Positions 1 to 6,060 of a stretch of DNA of 35,731 nucleotides are shown in pieces. Where the stretch lies: the NCBI GenBank assembly GCA_024643405.1, contig JAHENA010000023.1, positions 1 through 35,731 of the forward strand. Reading direction: 5' to 3'. The stretch is from Flavobacteriales bacterium (GTDB lineage: Bacteria; Bacteroidota; Bacteroidia; Flavobacteriales; Flavobacteriaceae). Each line of letters begins with the position of its first letter. Position 1 is the stretch's first letter. The notes under the pieces were generated by a model. It saw only the letters and a program-made list of their open reading frames with translations, was not told where the DNA came from and ran no database searches. Both the position numbers and the translations under genes were made by a program.

Positions 1-434
1 ACATCCTGAAAAGCTCCAAAAAAGCTAATAAAAAAACCAGCAATCATTAATCCATTTAAATTATTTAAAGGGTCGTGCACTAAACCAATTGCCAAAAAAG
101 AAACTATCAGACCCAATTGTCCAAAAATTACCCAAGGCCGTTTTCTTCCCATGGATAAAAGGGTAAAGCGGTCCATTAAAGGCGCGATTAAAACTTTAAA
201 ACTCCATGGTATTCCAATTACTGCTACAAAACTTGCAATTTCAACAGGTGTTTTATTATTAATGGCCAACCAAGCGGGTATAGCAAAATAAGTAATTCCT
301 TCAGGAATTCCTTGAGCCAGATATAATGCTGAAAACGTTAAATACCTTAAAACGGAATTCTCAGTTAAAAATAAATTATCCTTCTGAGAGTCTTTAAGAT
401 GAGTTATTTCAACAGATTCTTTTGTCAGTTTCAA
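1..434 (-). CDS. MFS transporter, AmpG/PAT-like (N-terminal part; runs off the window)
   Basis: Reading leftward, the frame is open from an in-frame stop near 464 to the window edge. It encodes an acidic N-terminus, then a hydrophobic segment containing YLAQGIPEG, a second segment beginning near PVEIASFVAVIG, and the loop MDRFTLLSMGRKRPW followed by another membrane stretch. The D-R...G-R-[KR]-[RK]-P loop is the hallmark between helices 2 and 3 of the major facilitator superfamily. The YLAQGIPEG-type helix is common in AmpG-like carriers, which import muropeptides or other solutes across the inner membrane. There is no ATG before the first helix; TTG at 434 is the most upstream plausible start, with CTG at 428 as an alternative. 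Only the first third or so is visible, so the substrate is unknown. Confidence 0.7.
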   Translation of the reverse strand, partial: MKLTKESVEITHLKDSQKDNLFLTENSVLRYLTFSALYLAQGIPEGITYFAIPAWLAINNKTPVEIASFVAVIGIPWSFKVLIAPLMDRFTLLSMGRKRPWVIFGQLGLIVSFLAIGLVHDPLNNLNGLMIAGFFISFFGAFQD

Positions 435-656
435 ATTGGCTTGTTTTGGTTGGTTAATAGATTATCGTTGTTAATTTCTACAACAAAATCAATAATAAAT
501 TGTACAATTTGAATAGAAAAATAATAGCATTAATTCCCTTTTAAGGAACTTTGAGATTTTCATATGGCATCTTTTTATTTTTGCTATTAAAAAGACTTGA
601 GGAGTTGTTAAAGCTAATTAATATTTTTGAAATATTAATAGTTTGATCATAGAATT

Positions 657-688
657 AAAAGAAGTTCAACAATTGTTGAACTTCTTTT
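657..688 (-). terminator. Perfect 32-bp palindrome, likely terminator of the gene at 731-1456
   Basis: The two halves, from AAAAGAAGTTCAACAA to its exact complement, meet between 672 and 673. RNA from either strand would fold into a long stem ending in a T-run. It lies about 45 bases past the stop of the leftward gene at 731-1456 and is the obvious place for that transcript to end. Because it is symmetric it could work in both directions. Confidence 0.7.
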
Positions 689-730
689 AAAAATTAAGAG
701 TATTAAATCTTATCTCAATTTTAATATTAG

Positions 731-1456
731 TTAATAAGACAGTTCTTCATTTAATGAATAAATATAAGACCAGTCACTTGAAATAGAAGCTCTCATTTTT
801 GCCCTTAGGGCATCTGTTTTAGCTTTGCCATTAGCTTTTTCATAAACTTTCCAGACACCATCCCTGTCAATGTCTAATTCTGCAAAGTTTTTGTATGGAA
901 TAGCTACAAAATAATCTGCTACTTCTGGAGAGCCACCTTGAAGACTGTACCATGTTCCTCTGGAATCTCCTTCTGCTTTTTTCAAAGCGGAAGTTAATTC
1001 TTTAACAACGTCGGTAAAATCATTTGAATTACTGGTTTTTGCATTATAAACCCAAACAAGTTTTGAATCTTGAGAGGTGCTTTTTGTGCTGACATCTGGC
1101 ATAGAACGGGCAATGTTATAGTGCATACTTTTTACATGTGGCATTATAAAATTCACAGCAGTCATTCTACATTCTTTTCCAGCAGGATCTCCGTCTTCAT
1201 CCATTTCAGCCCAATTGGCCATTCGGCTGGTTAATGTATATACAGAGCCTTCACCCTGAACACGTTTCCACATATTCCATGGGTCTTTCCCGTCATTGTC
1301 TTTATAACATTTTTTCCATGATTTGACACCTTCAATAAATTGAGCATCATGACCTTGTTTTACAGTAACTTCTGTTAAGTTTAACAAAAAGGCTTCATTT
1401 CCCTGTGATACTGCAACAAGCGGCAACATTAGTAATAAATAAAATAATTTTCTCAT
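731..1456 (-). CDS. Secreted protein of unknown function with two similar halves
   Basis: This 241-residue protein starts with a clear signal peptide (MRKLFYLLLMLPLVAVSQG) that should direct it to the periplasm or beyond. After it I see an internal duplication. A first unit around residues 60-124 (W-x-x-VQGEG, NWAEMDEDGD) resembles a second around 168-240 (W-x-x-LQGG, FAELDIDRDG, YIYSL). Short units of this kind that are rich in aromatic residues recall dimeric ferredoxin-like alpha/beta barrels (antibiotic-biosynthesis-monooxygenase type). That comparison is by eye only, and no catalytic motif is recognised. The gene stands alone between two non-coding gaps, is followed by a strong palindromic terminator, and is preceded by a region with a repeated 9-bp motif. 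Confidence 0.75.
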   Translation of the reverse strand: MRKLFYLLLMLPLVAVSQGNEAFLLNLTEVTVKQGHDAQFIEGVKSWKKCYKDNDGKDPWNMWKRVQGEGSVYTLTSRMANWAEMDEDGDPAGKECRMTAVNFIMPHVKSMHYNIARSMPDVSTKSTSQDSKLVWVYNAKTSNSNDFTDVVKELTSALKKAEGDSRGTWYSLQGGSPEVADYFVAIPYKNFAELDIDRDGVWKVYEKANGKAKTDALRAKMRASISSDWSYIYSLNEELSY

Positions 1457-1486
1457 AATTTTGGTTGGTTTTAATTGTTAATATAT

Positions 1487-1610
1487 AATTAAGTGTTAGA
1501 TTTTAGTCTAACGATAATATTCTAATTAAAAATCAATCTGGGACAAGCGTGTTTTATTTAATCAATTTTGAATGATTAAAAAATGGAATTAAGTGATAAT
1601 CCACTTAATT
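1487..1610. repeat. Intergenic repeats: AATTAAGTG three times, plus two short inverted repeats
   Basis: The 9-mer AATTAAGTG occurs at 1487-1495 and again exactly 100 bases on at 1587-1595. It also occurs inverted at 1602-1610, where it forms a 9-bp perfect stem with a 6-base loop. A separate inverted repeat, GTTAGA/TCTAAC, sits at 1495-1512. All lie upstream of the leftward gene at 731-1456 and past the lysA terminator, so they are candidate operator sites or a backup terminator for lysA. No TAnnTTTG promoter element was found here. Confidence 0.4.
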
Positions 1611-1690
1611 TTTGCTTTAAAATTTTAATAGGGAGATGATAAAGATAGCATTTTTTTTGAATTATCAATATTTTTCTGTTTAATCTCATT

Positions 1691-1722
1691 AAATAAAAAA
1701 GACCCAACACGTGTTGAGCCTT
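1691..1722 (-). terminator. lysA terminator
   Basis: On the minus strand, GGCTCAACAC pairs with GTGTTGGGTC (two G-T pairs) and is followed directly by TTTTTTATTT. It lies about 20 bases after the lysA stop. Confidence 0.75.
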
Positions 1723-1743
1723 TAATACTAAAAAGGATAATGT

Positions 1744-2979
1744 TTAACCAACCAAAACTTTATCTTCTTTAGATTTAAAATTAATTTCAATTTGATTATT
1801 TAAGATATCCTCAAAGGTTTCCCGCTCTCTGATTAAATGCGCTTTTTTATTATACCAAAATACTTCAGCAGGACGATATCTGGAGTTATAATTGCTAGAC
1901 ATTGAGAAACAATATGCACCAGCATTTTTAAAGCATAACACGTCACCTTCATTAATTTCATTGATGCGTCGGTTATTGCCAAACGTATCCGTTTCACAAA
2001 TATATCCTACTACCGTGTAAAATCTTTCTCTACCTTTTGGATTTGAAATATTAATAATATCATGATGAGAACCATATAACATAGGTCTAATTAAATGGTT
2101 AAAGCCAGAATCAACTTGTGCAAAAACGGTTGAAGTCGTTTGTTTAACTGCATTGACATGTGTTAAAAAATAACCAGCTTCACTCACTAAAAATTTACCC
2201 GGTTCAAAGGCTAGGGTTAAATCTTTGCCGTATTCCTTGCAAAAACTATTGAATTTTTCACTCAGCTTTTTACCCAATTCTTCGATATTGGTTTCAATAT
2301 CGCCTGTTTTATAGGGTACTTTAAAACCGGATCCAAAATCTATAAATTCTAAGTTTTTAAATTGTTTAGCCGTTTCAAACAATATTTCACTGGCATATAA
2401 GAATACATCAATATCTAGAATATCACTACCAGTATGCATATGAATGCCATTGATTGTCATTTTGGTGTTTTCAACTATTCGCAATAAGTGTGGTATTTGG
2501 TGTATAGAAATTCCAAATTTTGAATCTATATGGCCTACAGAAATATTACTGTTGCCACCAGCCATCACATGAGGATTTATTCTGATACAAACAGGAATGT
2601 GTGGATGTTTAGTGCCAAATTGTTCTAAAATAGATAAGTTATCAATATTAATTTGAACGCCTAAATTAGTGGCTTCTTCAATTTCACTTAAGGAAACGCC
2701 GTTGGGTGTAAAAATTATTTGTTCTGGTAAAAACCCAGCAGCTAATCCTAATTGTACTTCTTGAATCGAAACAGTGTCAATACCTGCTCCAAGTGTATTA
2801 AAGTATTTCAATACCGAAATATTAGAAAGGGCTTTTACCGCATAATTAATTTTAAGATGTTTCACCTCTTTAAAGGCATCAGTTAAACGTTGATATTGAA
2901 AGGCGATTTTTTCGGCATCATAAACGTACACTGGGCTTCCAAAATTTTCTACTATTTTAAGTAATTGAGAATTCAACAT
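1744..2979 (-). CDS. lysA: Diaminopimelate decarboxylase
   Basis: This enzyme removes CO2 from meso-diaminopimelate to give L-lysine, the last step of lysine synthesis, in the cytosol with pyridoxal phosphate (PLP). At 411 residues it has the usual family length. The PLP lysine is K49 in NYAVKAL of the TIM-barrel domain. Further family marks are the HMHTGSDI loop, the glycine-rich phosphate-binding DFGSGFKVPY, the EPGKFLV strand, the ICETDTFG motif with its active-site Cys, and the C-terminal AGAYCFSMSSNYN. The ATG at 2979 is supported by an upstream TACCTTTG promoter element. It is transcribed away from sucC and ends at its own terminator. dapD, an earlier step of the pathway, is about 28 kb away, so the pathway is not an operon here. 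Confidence 0.95.
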   Translation of the reverse strand: MLNSQLLKIVENFGSPVYVYDAEKIAFQYQRLTDAFKEVKHLKINYAVKALSNISVLKYFNTLGAGIDTVSIQEVQLGLAAGFLPEQIIFTPNGVSLSEIEEATNLGVQINIDNLSILEQFGTKHPHIPVCIRINPHVMAGGNSNISVGHIDSKFGISIHQIPHLLRIVENTKMTINGIHMHTGSDILDIDVFLYASEILFETAKQFKNLEFIDFGSGFKVPYKTGDIETNIEELGKKLSEKFNSFCKEYGKDLTLAFEPGKFLVSEAGYFLTHVNAVKQTTSTVFAQVDSGFNHLIRPMLYGSHHDIINISNPKGRERFYTVVGYICETDTFGNNRRINEINEGDVLCFKNAGAYCFSMSSNYNSRYRPAEVFWYNKKAHLIRERETFEDILNNQIEINFKSKEDKVLVG

Positions 2980-2999
2980 AAGATACTTCTATTTTTTAG

Positions 3000-3007
3000 C
3001 AAAGGTA
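3000..3007 (-). promoter_or_regulatory. Probable lysA -7 element TACCTTTG
   Basis: Matches the Bacteroidota -7 consensus TAnnTTTG, 20 bases before the lysA ATG. No clear TTG -33 element was found at the right spacing. Confidence 0.5.
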
Positions 3008-3149
3008 TTTTTTTTACTTAATTTAAAAATAATTAATTAAATAATTTCACATATTAAACAAAATGTTAAATAATTAACAAAATTAAAATAAGTAAATACT
3101 TATAATGGTATTACTAAATAAAACATTAGTGTAATTAATAGGTATTCTA

Positions 3150-3157
3150 TACATTTG
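3150..3157 (+). promoter_or_regulatory. Probable sucC -7 element TACATTTG
   Basis: Matches TAnnTTTG, 25 bases before the sucC ATG. No clear -33 TTG is visible. The region between lysA and sucC is otherwise very AT-rich. Confidence 0.5.
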
Positions 3158-3182
3158 TTGTTCTTAAAATATTAAGCAAATT

Positions 3183-4373
3183 ATGAATTTACACGAATAT
3201 CAAGGTAAAGAAATATTAAGCAGTTTTGGCGTACGTATTCAACGTGGTATTGTAGCTCAAAATGCTCAAGAAGCGGTGGCAGCTGCTAAACATTTAACTA
3301 CTGAAACAGGTACAAGTTGGTATGTTATTAAAGCGCAAGTGCACGCCGGTGGTCGCGGAAAAGGTGGAGGTGTTAAACTTGCAAAAAACCTGAAAGAAGT
3401 TGAAGAAATTGCGGGTAAAATTATTGGAATGAACCTAATAACTCCCCAAACATCTGCAAAAGGGAAAAGAGTTCATCAAGTATTAGTCGCTGAAGATGTT
3501 TATTATCCTGGTGAAAGTGAAACCGATGAATTTTATATGTCTGTTTTATTAAATCGCGGTACTGGAAGAAATATGATTATGTATTCCACTGAAGGTGGAA
3601 TGGATATTGAAGCCGTTGCTGAAAAGACACCACATTTAATTTTTACTGAAGAAATTGATCCTAGTGTTGGTTTGATGCCTTTTCAGGCAAGACGTATTGC
3701 TTTTAATTTAGGTTTATCTGGAAATGCATTTAAGGAAATGACAAAATTTGTTTCCAATCTTTACACAGCTTATGTAAAATCTGATTCGTCATTGTTTGAA
3801 ATTAATCCTGTTTTAAAAACAAGTGATAATAAAATAATGGCTGTTGATGCGAAGGTCACTATTGATGATAATGCGTTATACAGACACAAGGATTATGTTG
3901 ATTTACGCGATTTACGTGAAGAAAACGCTATTGAAGTTGAGGCTAAAGAAGTGGGATTAAACTATGTGGACTTAGATGGAAATGTTGGCTGTATGGTAAA
4001 TGGTGCTGGATTGGCGATGGCAACCATGGATTTAATTAAACAAGCAGGGGGAGAGCCAGCTAACTTTTTAGATGTTGGAGGCACTGCAGATGCTGCACGT
4101 GTTGAAGCTGCTTTTAGGATTATACTTAAAGATCCAAACGTAAAAGCTATTTTAATTAACATATTTGGGGGTATTGTTCGTTGCGACCGTGTAGCACAAG
4201 GTGTTATTGATGCCTACAAGAATATGGGAAATATCAATGTTCCGATTATTGTTAGATTACAAGGAACCAATGCAGATATTGCAAAAAAATTAATTGATGA
4301 ATCTGGTTTAGCTGTTTTAAGTGCTACTCAGTTTCAAGAGGCTGCAGATAAAGTGCAACAAGTTTTAGCTTAA
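3183..4373 (+). CDS. sucC: Succinate-CoA ligase (ADP-forming), beta subunit
   Basis: The beta subunit carries the ATP-grasp domain of succinyl-CoA synthetase, which interconverts succinyl-CoA and succinate with substrate-level phosphorylation in the TCA cycle. The protein is 396 residues, close to the usual 388-400. It begins with the typical MNLHEYQGKEIL, has the nucleotide-binding loop GGRGKGGGVKLAKN, the FEINP and DAKV metal-site segments, and the C-terminal CoA-ligase half with GNVGCMVNGAGLAM and NIFGGIVRCD. The alpha subunit gene sucD is not adjacent: the next gene is unrelated and a terminator follows. Separate sucC and sucD loci are my reading for this genome. The antisense open frame at 3962-4162 is a shadow. 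Confidence 0.95.
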   Translation: MNLHEYQGKEILSSFGVRIQRGIVAQNAQEAVAAAKHLTTETGTSWYVIKAQVHAGGRGKGGGVKLAKNLKEVEEIAGKIIGMNLITPQTSAKGKRVHQVLVAEDVYYPGESETDEFYMSVLLNRGTGRNMIMYSTEGGMDIEAVAEKTPHLIFTEEIDPSVGLMPFQARRIAFNLGLSGNAFKEMTKFVSNLYTAYVKSDSSLFEINPVLKTSDNKIMAVDAKVTIDDNALYRHKDYVDLRDLREENAIEVEAKEVGLNYVDLDGNVGCMVNGAGLAMATMDLIKQAGGEPANFLDVGGTADAARVEAAFRIILKDPNVKAILINIFGGIVRCDRVAQGVIDAYKNMGNINVPIIVRLQGTNADIAKKLIDESGLAVLSATQFQEAADKVQQVLA

Positions 4374-4397
4374 AATCAATTAACAAATTATAAATGG

Positions 4398-4428
4398 GGC
4401 CAGAACAATTTATTGTGCTGGCCTTTTT
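4398..4428 (+). terminator. sucC terminator
   Basis: GGCCAG and CTGGCC flank an inner ACAAT/ATTGT stem with one mismatch, followed by TTTTT. It starts about 25 bases after the sucC stop. Confidence 0.8.
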
Positions 4429-4561
4429 CATTTTTAATATTTTAAAGGGACAATTGAGCTTAAATTTTTGTGGTTAAAAAATTGTTAAAAGATGATTTTG
4501 ATGTAACATTTATAATTTGGAGAAGTCTATAAAGTATAAATCAATTAAAAATCAAACAATT

Positions 4562-4897
4562 ATGAAAACAATCAAAACTTTATTGCTACTGGTAGCCATT
4601 ACTTTTAGCACTGTGCTTTTTGCAAGTACCGCCCCAAAATCGGAAGATCCTTCTAGTTTAACTAAAGAAATTGCTGAGCTTTTAAAAAATGCCAGGTTTG
4701 AGGTAGAACAGGACGTTGAAGCTCTTGTGACAATTACGTTTAACAAATACGATGAAATTGTAGTATTATCTGTAGAAACTGAAGATGCTGAATTTAAAAA
4801 CTTTATTAAAAGTAGATTAAATTATAGCAAAGTAACGGCTTCATTGGTTAATGAAAGTGATCACTATATTGTTCCAGTAAGATTAACTAAGAGATAA
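4562..4897 (+). CDS. Small exported protein, unknown function
   Basis: A 111-residue protein with a clean signal peptide (MKTIKTLLLLVAITFSTVLFA, cleavage near AST). I chose the ATG at 4562, although the frame stays open upstream to a TTG at 4517, because the signal peptide begins exactly there. The mature part has an amphipathic helix (LTKEIAELLKN) and then a strand-helix-strand pattern (VTITFNKYDEIVVLSV ... FKNFIKSRLN ... HYIVPVRL). That pattern faintly recalls the C-terminal domain of TonB-type energy transducers. No TonB membrane anchor or proline linker is present, so this is a fold guess at most. It is a single-gene unit between two terminators. Confidence 0.7.
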   Translation: MKTIKTLLLLVAITFSTVLFASTAPKSEDPSSLTKEIAELLKNARFEVEQDVEALVTITFNKYDEIVVLSVETEDAEFKNFIKSRLNYSKVTASLVNESDHYIVPVRLTKR

Positions 4898-4917
4898 ATA
4901 TTTTAAAATCTATTTAG

Positions 4918-4948
4918 AAAAAGCTCCCGTAATCAGGAGCTTTTCTTT
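4918..4948. terminator. Shared terminator between the small exported protein and the DUF1456 gene
   Basis: AAAAGCTCC pairs with GGAGCTTTT across an 8-base loop, followed by TTTTCTTTTTTT on the plus strand. The stop codon of the leftward DUF1456 gene (4933-4935) sits inside the hairpin, so one element serves the ends of both converging genes. Confidence 0.75.
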
Positions 4949-5193
4949 TTTTGAGTTGGCTTTTCTTCTTTTTTAGGCATTGGTCCTCTCAAATGAATCA
5001 CTAATCCATTTAGGAAATTTCTTAATATTTGGTCACCACATTCCATGTATTTGGGATGGTCTTCACTTCTGAAAAAAGCACCTAATTCGCTTTTTGAAAT
5101 TCTAAAATCAACGAGTTCTAAAATCTTTACAATATCGTCATCTCTAAGTTTCAATGCAACCCGTAATTTTTTTAAAATATCATTATTTGTCAT
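4933..5193 (-). CDS. DUF1456 family protein (YehS-like), single unit
   Basis: The 86-residue sequence MTNNDILKKLRVALKL, RISKSELGAFFR and ILRNFLNGLVIHLRG matches the pattern of the DUF1456/YehS family (for E. coli YehS, a start of MTNNDVLRRIRYAL-type and a GLI-x-RG ending). YehS is about twice as long with two tandem copies of this unit; here there is one copy followed by a Lys-rich tail. The function of the family is not established. It is cytoplasmic, with no signal or membrane segment. Its stop codon lies within the terminator shared with the gene on the other strand. Confidence 0.75.
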   Translation of the reverse strand: MTNNDILKKLRVALKLRDDDIVKILELVDFRISKSELGAFFRSEDHPKYMECGDQILRNFLNGLVIHLRGPMPKKEEKPTQKKKSS

Positions 5194-5205
5194 GGCTATT
5201 ATATA

Positions 5206-5234
5206 TAAAAGTAGACCTCATTATTTTTAACAAA
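5206..5234 (-). promoter_or_regulatory. Candidate promoter of the DUF1456 gene
   Basis: On the minus strand, TTTG (5234-5231), a 17-base spacer, then TACTTTTA (5213-5206), one base from the consensus TAnnTTTG, 12 bases before the ATG. Confidence 0.4.
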
Positions 5235-5563
5235 ATTAATTGAATACTTAGCGTTTTCTAGCGTTTTCTTGATTTTTATATAGTAGTTTAAAAATTTATT
5301 CGATTTTATAAATGATCATTAAGAATTTTAAAATCATAAAAATCTGATATACAGTATTATAGAATATTTTAATATGATTATTGGAGATTTAATTTAATCA
5401 AGAAACAGCGAGGTTTTTTTTAAATAAAATAAAAATATATGATGAAATAAATAAAATTACCGATGAATAAACCCAGTGTTTTCGATAAGTTACATAATAT
5501 CAACGATTATAAAAGTTAAGTACTGTTGTAACTTTATAGTGTAATTATTTAATCCCTCTAATT
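5214..5563. other. AT-rich spacer between divergent genes
   Basis: About 350 bases without a convincing reading frame. It holds the DUF1456 promoter at its left end and a perfect 10-base tandem repeat (TAGCGTTTTC twice, 5249-5268). On the right, a TAACTTTA sequence just upstream of the gene at 5564 is a weak match to a -7 element. No RNA gene is recognised. Confidence 0.5.
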
Positions 5564-5971
5564 ATGATTAACCGGGTCGAAAAGTTAAGTTTATTATCGG
5601 AAATGATAGCGTTTGCGAAGTATGATAAAGACATTAAGAATATTGAATATAATTTTTTATTAGGTGTAGCAAAACAACTTGAAATTTCAAGAGAAGATTT
5701 TGATTACTTAATCGAAAATCCAATTAATTATATCCATTTAAAAAGTCATAGTGAAAGAATTGTGCAGTTTCACCGTTTGGTTTTACTTATGAATATTGAA
5801 AACAACGGGGATGCCAATTCATCTGGAGTTATTAAATTATACAATTTTGGACTTAGAATGGGATTAAGCCATGAGTCTATTACAAAAGTTCTTTATTTGA
5901 TGGAAAGTTTTCCTAATAAAATTGTTCCGCCAGATGTATTAATAGATATTTTTAAAACACAATATAATTAG
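5564..5971 (+). CDS. TerB-like small all-helical protein
   Basis: A 135-residue cytoplasmic protein with no signal peptide. It begins KLSLLSEMIAFAKYDKDIKNIEYNFLLG-type and continues with VAKQLEISREDFDYLIENP. The spacing of acidic and hydrophobic residues in these first two helices is like that of the TerB/DjlA-like fold (tellurite resistance B family), where acidic side chains bind metal. The second half (IVQFHRLVLLMNIENNGDANSSGVIKLYNFGLRMGLS) could be the symmetric half of the same fold, with a second acidic/polar loop at NNGDANSS. This is a fold-level reading; tellurite resistance itself is not implied. It converges on uvrB across a shared hairpin. Confidence 0.6.
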   Translation: MINRVEKLSLLSEMIAFAKYDKDIKNIEYNFLLGVAKQLEISREDFDYLIENPINYIHLKSHSERIVQFHRLVLLMNIENNGDANSSGVIKLYNFGLRMGLSHESITKVLYLMESFPNKIVPPDVLIDIFKTQYN

Positions 5972-6021
5972 AAAATTTACTTAAATTAATTTTGAAGAGT
6001 AACCTCTCGATAGGGTTTTGT

Positions 6022-6060
6022 AAAGCTAAACGTTTAGGCGTTTAGCTTTTCTAGTTTTTG
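6022..6060 (+). terminator. Terminator after the TerB-like gene, overlapping the end of uvrB
   Basis: AAAGCTAAACG and CGTTTAGCTTT form an 11-bp perfect stem with a 6-base loop, followed on the plus strand by TCTAGTTTTTG. The uvrB stop codon (6034-6036) is inside the hairpin. The minus strand lacks a long T-run after it, so it mainly serves the rightward gene. Confidence 0.7.

Noticed and set aside
4517-4561. Longer N-terminus of the small exported protein from a TTG start
   Set aside because: The signal peptide begins at the ATG at 4562, and the extra 15 codons are polar and unlike a signal sequence.
5564-5971. Tellurite resistance function
   Set aside because: Only a TerB-like fold is suggested; no other ter gene is present, so the name should not be taken as a function.
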